64,000 bases of DNA, taken from NCBI GenBank assembly GCA_013178305.1, contig JABLXB010000008.1:124001-188000 (forward strand), in the 5' to 3' direction. The notes beneath the pieces were generated by a model. The model was not told the DNA's origin and searched no databases. It saw only the letters and a list, made by a program, of their open reading frames with translations. This stretch comes from Bacillota bacterium (GTDB lineage Bacteria > Bacillota > Sulfobacillia > JABLXB01). Shown piece by piece: positions 1 to 9,312 of this stretch; within the stretch, counting starts at the first letter, position 1, and each line of letters begins with the position of its first letter. Both the position numbers and the translations under genes were made by a program.

Positions 1-108
1 GCCCGGCTAAGGGATGGCATACTCGCGGACATCGCGCCCACGATGCTGAACATGCTCGGTATCGAGCAACCGGTCGAGATGGACGGGAAATCCCTGATCG
101 TGAGATGA
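1..108 (+). CDS. gpmI: 2,3-bisphosphoglycerate-independent phosphoglycerate mutase, C-terminal end (partial)
   Basis: Only the last 35 codons are in the window, open from base 1 to the TGA at 106-108. The peptide contains [16 protein letters not shown] and ends with MDGKSLIVR. This matches the GpmI C-terminus, whose signature is an L-DIAPT-L stretch followed by a M-GKSL tail. The enzyme interconverts 3- and 2-phosphoglycerate in glycolysis. Enolase, the next glycolytic step, begins 64 bases downstream on the same strand, the usual gpmI-eno order, which supports the call. Confidence 0.85.
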   Translation, partial: ARLRDGILADIAPTMLNMLGIEQPVEMDGKSLIVR

Positions 109-1449
<1,341 letters not shown>

Positions 1450-1500
1450 AGTTGGGAGCCGCCGGGGCCTCTGTGCAGTGCCCTGTTCGGCCTCGTAGCG

Positions 1501-1529
1501 TTGAGTTTGGCCACCTACTGTGCTAGAAT
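1501..1529 (+). promoter_or_regulatory. Putative sigma-A promoter of secG
   Basis: TTGAGT at 1501-1506 and TAGAAT at 1524-1529 are separated by 17 bases. A TG at 1521-1522 makes this an extended -10. It lies 30 bases before the secG start, between eno and secG. Confidence 0.55.
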
Positions 1530-1558
1530 TAGTGGCGTTGGACAAAGGGGGTGGTATA

Positions 1559-1786
1559 GTGCTGCGAAGCGCCCTTCTAGTTGTGCACGTGATCATTTCC
1601 CTCGGACTTATAGCGGCTGTGCTGCTCCAGCAGGGCAAGTCGGCGGGCCTTGGCGTGATTGGCGGAGGGGCGGAGGCCTTGTTCGGCAAGAAGAAGGGCC
1701 TCGACGAACTCCTTGGGAAGGTGGCCACGGCGCTTGCCGCACTGTTCATAGTGTCGTCGATCTTGCTCAGCATGGTTCACGCGTAA
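1559..1786 (+). CDS. secG: Protein translocase subunit SecG
   Basis: A 75-residue membrane protein of the SecYEG translocon. It has two hydrophobic segments (about residues 3-22 and 52-72). Between them is the SecG loop, including LLQQGKSAGLG and a GGGAEALFGKKKGLD stretch that is highly typical of the family. The GTG at 1559 is preferred because AAGGGGGTGG lies just upstream and the first membrane segment begins at once. A longer reading from 1520 would add 13 unlikely residues. A promoter-like element at 1501-1529 suggests its own transcription start. A weak GC hairpin with TTTT (about 1829-1846) follows. Confidence 0.92.
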   Translation: MLRSALLVVHVIISLGLIAAVLLQQGKSAGLGVIGGGAEALFGKKKGLDELLGKVATALAALFIVSSILLSMVHA

Positions 1787-1866
1787 CAAATGCGTCTCGT
1801 TGAGGCCCCGGCCCCAGCCATCCGGCTTAGGGCCGAGCGGCCTTTTGGCGCAAGGGAGGGTGTTGG

Positions 1867-3975
1867 ATGGGTGACAATCTCACGATTTTCGCCCCTGTAG
1901 GCTCGGTGGTGGCGCTCCTTTTCGCGGGCTACCTGGCGTACTCAGTCCTGCAGTTCAGCGAGGGGACCGACGAAATGAAGAGTATCGCCGCCGCTGTGCG
2001 CGAGGGAGCGGGGGCGTACCTGCGCAGGCAGTACAAGGGCGTCGGCGTTTTCTTTGCCGTCATGTTCTTAATTCTTCTCGGGCTTTCCCTGGCGGGGTAC
2101 CTCGTCATTTTCGTCCCGTTCGCGTTCCTTACAGGGGGTTTTTTCTCGGGTCTTGCGGGATTCATCGGGATGAGCATCGCCACCAGGTCGAGCGCGAGGA
2201 CCGCGAACGCCGCCATGGAGGGGCTGAACAGGGGCCTCCGGGTGGCTTTCTCCGCGGGCGCGGTCATGGGCCTCACCGTCGTGGGCCTCGGGCTGCTCGA
2301 CCTCAGCTTCTGGTTCTACTTCCTCAACTGGTACTACCGGAATCTTGACGCTGCTGCGAGGATCCAGAACGTTACGAGCGCGATGCTGACGTTCGGCATG
2401 GGCGCGAGTTCGTACGCGCTATTTGCCAGGGTGGGCGGCGGTATATTCACAAAAGCTGCGGACGTAGGAGCCGACCTCGTTGGCAAGGTCGAAGCCGGCA
2501 TCCCCGAGGATGACCCCCGCAACGCGGCCGTCATAGCGGACAACGTCGGCGACAACGTCGGCGATGTCGCGGGCATGGGCGCCGACCTGTACGAGTCGTA
2601 CGTGGGGTCGGTTGTCGCAACCGCGGCGCTGGCCGTGGCGGCGGGGTTTGGTGTACGCGGCGTGACCGTGCCGCTCATAATGGCGGCCGTTGGCGTACTC
2701 GCCTCGATCATCGGCACGTTTTTCGTGAGGTCCGGCGAGGAAGCCGAGCAGACGGTTCTGCTCGCTGCCTTGCGGCGCGGCGTCTACACTTCGAGCGTCA
2801 TCATCGCGGTTGTCTCGTTCTTCCTGGTCAGGGGCTTGCTCGGCATCGAAAACACCGGCGTGTACTGGGCGGTTCTCGCCGGTCTCGTGGCGGGAAACCT
2901 GATCGGCGTATCGACGGAGGTATTCACTTCGGCCGGGTACGGCCCGACGCGAGGTGTCGCAAACACGGCCGTGACCGGTCCCGCGACAGTCATAATCGGC
3001 GGGCTTTCTGTCGGCATGATGTCGACCGTGGCGCCGGTAGTCGTCGTCAGCATCGCGGTGCTGGCGAGCTTCTACCTCGCCGGCGGACTCGGCAACTTCA
3101 ACCAGGGGCTGTACGGGGTCGGGATCTCGGCTGTCGGCATGTTGTCCACGCTGGGCATTACCCTGGCCACCGATGCCTATGGCCCCGTCGCCGACAACGC
3201 CGGGGGCATCGCGGAGATGGCTCACCTGCCTCCCCACGTGAGGGAGCGCACGGACGCGCTCGATTCCCTCGGCAATACGACCGCCGCGACCGGCAAGGGC
3301 TTCGCGATCGGTTCTGCGGCGCTCACCGCGCTGGCGCTGATTGCAGCGTACAGGGATCAGATAGAGATAATCGTCAGGAACCGGGGTTTGAAGTTCGCTA
3401 TGGACCTGTCGGTCTTGAACCCCAGGCTCCTTGTGGGGTTGTTCATCGGCGGCGTGCTGCCGTTCGTGTTCAGCGCGTTCGCCATGAACGCCGTCGGCCG
3501 CGCGGCGCAGCAGATAGTCGTCGAGGTGCGGCGCCAGTTCAAGGAGATCCCGGGCCTCATGGAAGGCAAAGCCAAGGCGGACTACGCGCGGTGCGTCGAC
3601 ATTTGCACGAGGGCCGCGCAGAAAGAGATGGTGGCGCCGGCGCTCATCGCCATCATCGTTCCCGTGTTGATCGGCCTTCTGTTCAATGTTGAGGCGGTAG
3701 CCGGGCTCCTAGCGGGCGCCACGGTGTCCGGTTTCGTGCTCGCCATCATGATGGCCAACGCCGGTGGGGCATGGGATAACGCCAAGAAGTATATTGAGGC
3801 AGGTAACCTGGGAGGTAAGGGTTCGGCTGCGCACAAGGCGGCCGTCGTGGGCGATACGGTGGGCGACCCATTCAAGGATACCGCTGGACCGTCGCTGAAC
3901 ATCCTCATCAAGCTGCTGTCGATGGTTTCAGTGGTGTTCGCCTCCTTCGTGCTGCAGAACGCGCTCATCCGGTAG
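1867..3975 (+). CDS. hppA: Membrane-bound, ion-pumping pyrophosphatase (K+-dependent type)
   Basis: A 702-residue, many-helix integral membrane protein that couples pyrophosphate hydrolysis to H+ and/or Na+ export. The substrate-binding loops are intact: DVGADLVGKVEAGIPEDD, then NAAVIADNVGDNVGDVAG, and near the C-terminus VVGDTVGDPFKDTAGPS. In the GNTTAATGKG segment the diagnostic position is Ala rather than Lys, which from family knowledge marks the K+-dependent class. That class includes both Na+ and H+ pumps, so the ion cannot be read here. ATG 1867 follows GGGAGGG at 1854-1860. A strong terminator follows at 4051-4085. Confidence 0.95.
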   Translation: MGDNLTIFAPVGSVVALLFAGYLAYSVLQFSEGTDEMKSIAAAVREGAGAYLRRQYKGVGVFFAVMFLILLGLSLAGYLVIFVPFAFLTGGFFSGLAGFIGMSIATRSSARTANAAMEGLNRGLRVAFSAGAVMGLTVVGLGLLDLSFWFYFLNWYYRNLDAAARIQNVTSAMLTFGMGASSYALFARVGGGIFTKAADVGADLVGKVEAGIPEDDPRNAAVIADNVGDNVGDVAGMGADLYESYVGSVVATAALAVAAGFGVRGVTVPLIMAAVGVLASIIGTFFVRSGEEAEQTVLLAALRRGVYTSSVIIAVVSFFLVRGLLGIENTGVYWAVLAGLVAGNLIGVSTEVFTSAGYGPTRGVANTAVTGPATVIIGGLSVGMMSTVAPVVVVSIAVLASFYLAGGLGNFNQGLYGVGISAVGMLSTLGITLATDAYGPVADNAGGIAEMAHLPPHVRERTDALDSLGNTTAATGKGFAIGSAALTALALIAAYRDQIEIIVRNRGLKFAMDLSVLNPRLLVGLFIGGVLPFVFSAFAMNAVGRAAQQIVVEVRRQFKEIPGLMEGKAKADYARCVDICTRAAQKEMVAPALIAIIVPVLIGLLFNVEAVAGLLAGATVSGFVLAIMMANAGGAWDNAKKYIEAGNLGGKGSAAHKAAVVGDTVGDPFKDTAGPSLNILIKLLSMVSVVFASFVLQNALIR

Positions 3976-4050
3976 GGCCGGGGGCCGGGATCGCGGCGCA
4001 AGCCGCGGCACAGCCGTGCTTCAACCACCATCAACGCATGGCTACAAGAG

Positions 4051-4085
4051 GGGCCCATGTCACGGAAGTCGACATGGGCCCTTTT
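4051..4085 (+). terminator. Intrinsic terminator after hppA
   Basis: A perfect 11-bp stem, GGGCCCATGTC at 4051-4061 pairing with 4071-4081, closes a 9-base loop and is followed by TTTT. It separates hppA from the thioesterase gene. Confidence 0.85.
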
Positions 4086-4122
4086 CGAACCGGCTCCATT
4101 ACAGCGCGGCGGAGGGGACGAG

Positions 4123-4602
4123 ATGAACGCATTAATCCGAGGACCCGAGTCGAATCCCAAGTGGGCTTCGTACACGTCGGGGTGTTTCGTCTGCGGGACG
4201 GACAACCCCTCCGGCATGCGCCTCACGTTCCGCCTCGAAGGCGACAAGTACGTGAGCGAATTCACGGTGGCCAAGGCGTATCAGGGATTTCCCGGCATCA
4301 TGCACGGCGGCGTAATAAGCACGGTTTTGGACGAGATAATGGGGAGGTTCCTCTGGGTAAAGGGGTACGTGACGTACACCGCCGAGATGACGGTCAAGTT
4401 CAGGAGGCCCATAATGTGCGGGACGAAGATCCGCGTCGAGGGAGAGATCCTCGAGGTAAAGGGCAGGCGGTTCTACACCGCGGGCCGCATCCTGTCGGAG
4501 GACGGCGCGGTCATGGCCGAGGCCACGGGGTGCTTCGTCTCGAAACGCGACAGGCCGGCTTTGGACCTTGCAGCGCAGGATTCTACTGAGGAGGCTGTCT
4601 GA
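4123..4602 (+). CDS. PaaI-family hotdog-fold thioesterase
   Basis: A 159-residue single-domain protein. Near residue 22 it has GCFVCGTDNPSGM, the Cys-x-x-Cys/NP-G opening of one PaaI-like group, and further on FPGIMHGGVISTVLDEIMG, the hotdog helix with the HGG and Asp/Glu of acyl-CoA thioesterases. It probably hydrolyses an acyl-CoA; the substrate is unknown. ATG 4123 follows GGAGGGG at 4110-4116. An upstream in-frame ATG at 4057 lies inside the terminator stem and is unlikely. Its stop overlaps the next start by one base, implying coupling with the HD protein. Confidence 0.8.
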   Translation: MNALIRGPESNPKWASYTSGCFVCGTDNPSGMRLTFRLEGDKYVSEFTVAKAYQGFPGIMHGGVISTVLDEIMGRFLWVKGYVTYTAEMTVKFRRPIMCGTKIRVEGEILEVKGRRFYTAGRILSEDGAVMAEATGCFVSKRDRPALDLAAQDSTEEAV

Positions 4603-5153
4603 TGGAACGTGCGGAAGCGGTAGCGAAGCTCAAGTCGGAATTGGACAACATCAATCTTTTCAAGCACTGCCTGGCGACCGAAGCGGTGATGCGCGCGCTC
4701 GCAAAGCGGCTTGGAGAAGACGAGAAGGAATGGGCCATGGCGGGACTCCTTCACGACATCGACCTTGGGCGGGTCAAGGATAACCTCGAGCGCCACAGCC
4801 TGCTCAGCGCGGAGATGGTTGAGGAAATGGGGTTCGGGGACGACATGGTTGACGCAGTCAGGGCTCACAACGAGAAACACGGTTTCCCACGTGAGACCAG
4901 GATGGCCAAAGCGCTCTACGCCTGCGACCCGTTGACCGGGCTCATCGTCGCAGGCGCGCTCATCCACCCGTCGAAGAAGCTCTCGTCCATCGATACGAAG
5001 TTCATCATGAACAGATACCGTGAGAAGTCGTTCGCACGGGGCGCCAACCGCCAGGTCATCGAATCGTGCTCGGAGCTCGGTCTCGACCTCGAGGATTTCG
5101 TGACTACGGGCCTCGAGGCGATGCAGGGCATAGCGGCCGACCTCGGCCTGTAG
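4602..5153 (+). CDS. HD-domain hydrolase, HDIG type
   Basis: A 183-residue soluble protein. The HD motif appears as LLHDIDLGRVKDN near residue 49, preceded by FKHCLATEAVMRALA with the first metal-binding His, and followed by HSLLSAEMVEEMGF and VRAHNEKHG. These are the spaced His/Asp ligands of the HD phosphohydrolase fold. The substrate is not predictable; phosphomonoester and nucleotide substrates are both known in the family. It overlaps the end of the thioesterase gene by one base, so the pair form a small operon downstream of the 4051-4085 terminator. Confidence 0.8.
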   Translation: MERAEAVAKLKSELDNINLFKHCLATEAVMRALAKRLGEDEKEWAMAGLLHDIDLGRVKDNLERHSLLSAEMVEEMGFGDDMVDAVRAHNEKHGFPRETRMAKALYACDPLTGLIVAGALIHPSKKLSSIDTKFIMNRYREKSFARGANRQVIESCSELGLDLEDFVTTGLEAMQGIAADLGL

Positions 5154-5209
5154 GAGGCGGACGCTGGCGCGCCTCATTTGTCGCCGCACCCTTTCGGGGG
5201 GTTCGGACT

Positions 5210-6337
5210 ATGGTCAGCCTGGTAATCGTCTCCCACAGTACCCGGGTTGCCGAAGGGGTACGCGAGCTCGCCGAGCAGGTGACCCGGGGCAGGGTCAGAG
5301 TGGTAGCCGCCGGGGCTGTCACAGGGACACCCCCGGGCACGTGCTACGATTCGGTCCGCAGGGCGCTGGAGACCGTCGCCAACGAGGACGGCGCACTGGT
5401 GCTGGTCGACCTGGGGAGTGCAATTCTCACGACGCAGATGGCGCTCGAGGATCTCCCCGCGGCAAGGCGTCGCCGTATCCTGCTGTGCGAAGCTCCCCTG
5501 GTAGAGGGGGCGGTTGCAGCCGCGGCCCTGCTTGCTGCTGGAGCTTCTGTCGAGGAGGCGGCGGCCGAGGCGCGGGGAGCGCTGATGCCCAAAATGGTCC
5601 AGATGGGCGTTGGTCCTGCTGCGGCGAGCGGGTGGACGCATAGACCCGACTGGGACGCGATGGCCATGGTGACGGTGACACACCCGCTCGGGTTGCATGC
5701 CGAGCCCGCAGGCCTCTTCGTCCAGGCGGCTTCGCGGTACCAATCCGACGTCCGGGTACACAACGTCACCCGCAATACGCGCTGGTTCAGCGCAAAGAGC
5801 ATGAACAACGTATCCCTTCTCAACGTCAGGCGCGGCCAGGAAATCGCGATTGCCGCAAGTGGACCGGATGCGGCGACAGCCGTTTCGACGCTCAAGCGCC
5901 TGGTGGAAAGCGACTTCGCAAGCGTCGACGCATCACCTCCCGCCAGCGCTGCCAGACCGCACTGCAGCTCACCCCACCCAGTCGGCCCCGGCCCGGGCGC
6001 CGCTGTGCGGGATGCCATCGCATTCGTCCAGGCTCACTATTCGAAACCTCTGACGACAGCCGGTGTCGCCGAGAGGGTGTTTTTCCATCCGCGTTACTTC
6101 TGTACCGTGTTCAAGGCATACACCGGTGTGTCGTTTGTCGAATACCTTACGCGGGTCCGCCTGGCCAGGGCCAGAGACCTGCTGACCCGCACCGACCTCG
6201 ACGTGTCCGACGTGGCGTCGAGGGTTGGTTTCAAGGACCCGAACTACTTCAGCCGCGTTTTCAAGCGGTCACAGGGGCTGTCCCCGCGGGAATTCAGGCG
6301 GCAGTACTGCGCCGGCCTGAATCCTCCCCCGGTGTGA
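5210..6337 (+). CDS. DhaM-like EIIA–HPr–AraC fusion regulator of the dihydroxyacetone kinase locus
   Basis: A 375-residue three-domain protein. Residues 1-125 are an EIIA-Man/DhaM domain with the phosphorylatable His9 in LVIVSHS. Residues 151-235 resemble HPr, with His163 in GLHAEPA; the usual Arg after the His-Ala is Glu165. Residues 263-366 are an AraC-type double helix-turn-helix (AGVAERVFFHPRYF, then VGFKDPNYFSRVFKRSQGLSP). It most likely senses PTS phosphorylation or dihydroxyacetone metabolism and controls dhaKLM, which begins 130 bases downstream. The EIIA and HPr parts are paralogous to the dhaM at 8178. ATG 5210 is where EIIA homology begins, after GGGGGG. Function as a regulator is inferred from domains and position. 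Confidence 0.85.
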   Translation: MVSLVIVSHSTRVAEGVRELAEQVTRGRVRVVAAGAVTGTPPGTCYDSVRRALETVANEDGALVLVDLGSAILTTQMALEDLPAARRRRILLCEAPLVEGAVAAAALLAAGASVEEAAAEARGALMPKMVQMGVGPAAASGWTHRPDWDAMAMVTVTHPLGLHAEPAGLFVQAASRYQSDVRVHNVTRNTRWFSAKSMNNVSLLNVRRGQEIAIAASGPDAATAVSTLKRLVESDFASVDASPPASAARPHCSSPHPVGPGPGAAVRDAIAFVQAHYSKPLTTAGVAERVFFHPRYFCTVFKAYTGVSFVEYLTRVRLARARDLLTRTDLDVSDVASRVGFKDPNYFSRVFKRSQGLSPREFRRQYCAGLNPPPV

Positions 6338-6467
6338 ACCCGGCTCCGTGAAGTCTATCCAGATGTGTCTGATTCCTGTTCAGAGGTTGACCCAGCCCGC
6401 TGGAGAAACACCTCCTCGACCGGGATACGCCCATGAGACATAACATTTGGAAAGGGAGGGTGTGGTC

Positions 6468-7469
6468 GTGAAGAAACTGATCAACAGGCCCGAGGATGTC
6501 GTCCGGGAAGAGCTGGAAGGTCTCGCGTTGGCCCATCCGGACCTCGTTAAGGTGCACTTCGACCCGAACTACGTGTACCGCGCGGACGCCCCGGTGCGCG
6601 GCAAGGTGGCCGTCATTTCAGGGGGCGGCAGCGGTCACGAACCGATGCACGGCGGGTTCGTCGGCCGGGGGATGCTGGACGCCGCCTGCCCTGGCGCCGT
6701 GTTTACGAGTCCAACGCCCGACCAGATGTACGAGGCTTCCAAGGCTGTGGACGGTGGCAAAGGCGTGCTGTTCATCGTCAAGAACTACAGCGGGGACATA
6801 ATGAACTTCGACATGGCGGCCGACCTCGCCCGCGGTGAAGGGATCGAGATCGAAAGCGTGATCATCAACGACGACGTGGCGGTCCAGGACAGCCTTTACA
6901 CCCAGGGGCGCCGGGGTGTTGGGACGACGGTGCTTGCTGAGAAGATATGCGGCGCCGCCGCGGAACGGGGCTATGACCTGGGCAAGGTGGCCGCGCTTTG
7001 CCGGAAGGTCAATGAAAACGGACGGAGTATGGGCATGGCCCTTACGTCCTGCACGGTGCCCCACGTGGGAAAACCGACATTCGAGATCGGCAATGACGAG
7101 ATGGAGATCGGCATAGGAATTCACGGGGAACCGGGCCGCCGGCGGATGAATCTGCAACCCGTAGACGAAATAGTGGAGATGCTCATCGAGCCGGTCATCG
7201 GGGACCTCCCGTTCAAGGCTGGCGACAACGTGCTGTTGTTCGTCAATTCGATGGGGGGTACCCCACTTGTCGAACTCTACGTTGTATACCGAAAGGCCCA
7301 TCAGATTTGCGCGAGCAAGGGCCTCAATGTGGTCCGGAACCTGGTAGGGCCGTATATCACCTCGCTCGAGATGGCGGGCACGTCGATTACCTTGCTGAAG
7401 ATGGATGAGGAGCTGCTCAGCCTGTGGGATGACCCCGTGAAGACCCCGGGGCTCAGGTGGGGTGTGTGA
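6468..7469 (+). CDS. dhaK: Dihydroxyacetone kinase subunit DhaK (PTS-dependent)
   Basis: A 333-residue substrate-binding subunit that holds dihydroxyacetone covalently on a His while DhaL-bound ADP/ATP supplies the phosphate. Visible are [16 protein letters not shown] (residues 51-66), KNYSGD with Asp110, and [10 protein letters not shown] with the hemiaminal His219. The start [11 protein letters not shown] matches the family. GTG 6468 follows AAAGGGAGGG. It is the first of three closely spaced genes dhaK-dhaL-dhaM encoding a PTS-type kinase. No clear sigma-A promoter is visible in the 130-base gap upstream, which would fit dependence on the AraC-type fusion next door. Confidence 0.95.
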   Translation: MKKLINRPEDVVREELEGLALAHPDLVKVHFDPNYVYRADAPVRGKVAVISGGGSGHEPMHGGFVGRGMLDAACPGAVFTSPTPDQMYEASKAVDGGKGVLFIVKNYSGDIMNFDMAADLARGEGIEIESVIINDDVAVQDSLYTQGRRGVGTTVLAEKICGAAAERGYDLGKVAALCRKVNENGRSMGMALTSCTVPHVGKPTFEIGNDEMEIGIGIHGEPGRRRMNLQPVDEIVEMLIEPVIGDLPFKAGDNVLLFVNSMGGTPLVELYVVYRKAHQICASKGLNVVRNLVGPYITSLEMAGTSITLLKMDEELLSLWDDPVKTPGLRWGV

Positions 7470-7517
7470 ACGCGGTTGACACTGCAATGGACTGGTTCGC
7501 GGGGCGGGAGGGACCGT

Positions 7518-8159
7518 ATGAACATCAGCCGGGATTCCGTACTGGACTGGCTCAAGGCGTGTGCGAGCATCCTGGAGGAAAGCAGGGATTACCTGACGGA
7601 GCTCGACTCTGCGATTGGCGACGCGGACCACGGCGCTAACATGGACAGGGGCTTTAAGGCCGTCTTGTCCAAACTGCCCGAGGTAGTCGCCAAAGACATC
7701 GGGAGCATCTTCAAGACTACCGGCATGGCTCTCGTCTCGACTGTCGGCGGGGCCGCCGGCCCCCTGTACGGGACGTTCTTCCTGCAGGCCGGAGTCGTCG
7801 CTGCGGGGAAAACGGAGCTCGCGCCCGGAGACTGGGTAGCCTCCCTCGACGCCGGCGTCAAGGGTGTGATCAACAGGGGCAAGGCCGGGCCGGGTGACAA
7901 GACGATGCTGGACGCGTTGCTCCCGGCACTCGAGGCCGCGCGCGCAGCCCTGGCCGGTGGAAAGACGCTTGAGCAGGTCCTCAGTGAATCCGCAGCTGCG
8001 GCTCGAAAAGGAGCGGAAGACACGATTCCCATCGTCGCGCGGCGCGGGCGCGCCAGTTACCTTGGAGAACGGTCCGCCGGCCACAGGGACCCCGGAGCCA
8101 CGTCCGCATCCATGATCCTTACCGCCGCGGCGGACGTTTTCGGAAAGGCGAAGGGGTAG
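7518..8159 (+). CDS. dhaL: Dihydroxyacetone kinase ADP-binding subunit DhaL
   Basis: A 213-residue subunit that carries the nucleotide. In the PTS form the ADP stays bound and is rephosphorylated by DhaM. The Mg-binding aspartates are present in ELDSAIGDADHGANMDRGF (Asp30, Asp35, Asp37). TVGGAAGPLYGTFF and GPGDKTMLDAL are family segments. An RGRASYLGERSAGHRDPGA stretch near the C-terminus is also typical. ATG 7518 follows GGGCGGGAGGG at 7502-7512. It lies 48 bases after dhaK and 18 bases before dhaM. Confidence 0.94.
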   Translation: MNISRDSVLDWLKACASILEESRDYLTELDSAIGDADHGANMDRGFKAVLSKLPEVVAKDIGSIFKTTGMALVSTVGGAAGPLYGTFFLQAGVVAAGKTELAPGDWVASLDAGVKGVINRGKAGPGDKTMLDALLPALEAARAALAGGKTLEQVLSESAAAARKGAEDTIPIVARRGRASYLGERSAGHRDPGATSASMILTAAADVFGKAKG

Positions 8160-8177
8160 ACGGGTGGGGTAGCCGGC

Positions 8178-8933
8178 ATGGTCGGGATCGTTATCGTTTC
8201 ACACTCTCACAAGCTGGCCCAGGGAGTCAAGGAACTCGCCGAACAGGTGGCGGGGGGCAAGGTCAATATCGCAACCGCCGGCGGCCTGGATGACAGCACC
8301 CTCGGAACCAGCGCCGAACGGGTGCTCCAGGCCGTTTCCGGAGCCTACGGCGACGACGGCGTGGTCATTCTCATGGACCTCGGCAGCGCAGTGATGACGG
8401 CGGAGGTCGCGGTCGAGATGCTACCCGCCGACAGGCAACGGCGCGTAGTCCTGTGTCCCGCCCCGCTTGTCGAGGGAGCAGTCGCGGCGGCCGCTCAGGC
8501 CGCCGCGGGCGCGTCGCTGGGTGAGGTCGATTCTGCTGCCCGCAGGGCGATGGAGCTCATGAAGCCGTCCGGCCGCGTGGCGGATTCCGGTGGTAGCTGT
8601 GGTCAGCCCGTCGTACCCGATAACCCGCCGCCGGCGTGTCCGGCGCTCGGGGGCCATGAAACAGCGCGGGTTCTCCTGACCTTGAGGAACCGGTATGGAC
8701 TGCACGCGCGCCCCGCGGCTGAATTCGTCCGGACCGCCTCCAGCTTTGAATCAGCGGTATTCGTGAGGAACCTGAGCAAGAGCGGCTCCGTCGCGAACGC
8801 CAAAAGCATAATCGAGGTGCTGACCCTGGGAGCCGAGTCGGGTCACACGATCGAGGTTTGGGCAGAGGGGCGGGATCAAGCCGCCGCGCTGGAGGCGCTG
8901 AGGGATGTGGTCGAATCGGGCGCTGGCGAGTAG
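8178..8933 (+). CDS. dhaM: PTS phosphoryl donor subunit DhaM (EIIA–HPr)
   Basis: A 251-residue protein with an N-terminal EIIA-Man-type domain (His9 in GIVIVSHSHKL) and a C-terminal HPr-like domain (His176 in GLHARPAAEF, with the normal Arg178). A Pro-rich linker lies between them. It passes phosphate from PEP:PTS enzyme I to DhaL-bound ADP. There is no enzyme I-like domain as in E. coli DhaM, so a general enzyme I elsewhere in the genome is required. It closes the dhaKLM operon. The convergent moaD-like gene ends 30 bases further on. Confidence 0.92.
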   Translation: MVGIVIVSHSHKLAQGVKELAEQVAGGKVNIATAGGLDDSTLGTSAERVLQAVSGAYGDDGVVILMDLGSAVMTAEVAVEMLPADRQRRVVLCPAPLVEGAVAAAAQAAAGASLGEVDSAARRAMELMKPSGRVADSGGSCGQPVVPDNPPPACPALGGHETARVLLTLRNRYGLHARPAAEFVRTASSFESAVFVRNLSKSGSVANAKSIIEVLTLGAESGHTIEVWAEGRDQAAALEALRDVVESGAGE

Positions 8934-8962
8934 TCCGCTCGCTATGTGACGGCGGGAGGCTC

Positions 8963-9226
8963 TCAGCCGCCCATAACGGGGGCGAGAAGGACAATCTCAT
9001 CGCCGTCGTGCAGGATGTCCGCGGGTCCGAGGGTCCTGCCTGACCGCGAAACCCAGACGGTGTGCCCGTCGCCGAGCCCGGCCGACATCCCGCGGAGGTC
9101 TGGATAGGCGACCTCCAGGTTGATCAGGAGATCCTTGACGGTTGTTCCTTCACCGAACGTCAGGATTTCCTGTGTTTTTCCCGCCAGATCCTGATAGGGT
9201 GGGAAGAAACGGACTCTCACGTTCAC
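8963..9226 (-). CDS. MoaD/ThiS-family ubiquitin-fold sulfur carrier
   Basis: An 87-residue beta-grasp protein ending in Met-Gly-Gly, the C-terminal diglycine that is adenylated and thiocarboxylated in MoaD. It opens with VNVRVRFFPPYQDLAGK and has a late DEIVLLAPVMGG. The GTG at 9226 is chosen because a GGAGG (complement of 9235-9239) sits eight bases upstream. No other pterin gene is nearby. A tungsten-type AOR is encoded 8 kb away and would need such a carrier for its pterin cofactor, so that link is plausible but inferred. Confidence 0.8.
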   Translation of the reverse strand: MNVRVRFFPPYQDLAGKTQEILTFGEGTTVKDLLINLEVAYPDLRGMSAGLGDGHTVWVSRSGRTLGPADILHDGDEIVLLAPVMGG

Positions 9227-9261
9227 CAAGACACCCTCCGCACTGCTCTGTACATCAAATA

Positions 9262-9292
9262 GCCCCCGGCCGGATAAGCACCGGCCGGGGGC
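9262..9292 (-). terminator. GC-rich hairpin after the M28-like gene
   Basis: A perfect 12-bp stem, GCCCCCGGCCGG at 9262-9273 pairing with 9281-9292, closes a 7-base loop. Read on the minus strand it is followed by only a short TATTT, so termination may be partial. It lies between the M28-like gene and the moaD-like gene. Confidence 0.55.
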
Positions 9293-9312
9293 GCAGGAAT
9301 GCGACACTCCCG

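Noticed and set aside
2419-3237. 272-codon minus-strand frame opposite hppA
   Set aside because: Antisense of a clear membrane pyrophosphatase; Arg/His-rich with no domain.
6338-6467. Possible sigma-A promoter for dhaK (TTGACC at 6387)
   Set aside because: No acceptable -10 lies at 16-18 bases. An activator-dependent promoter is more likely, but cannot be placed.
6618-8084. 488-codon open frame on the minus strand opposite dhaK-dhaL
   Set aside because: Complement shadow of dhaK and dhaL, with no ribosome site or domain.
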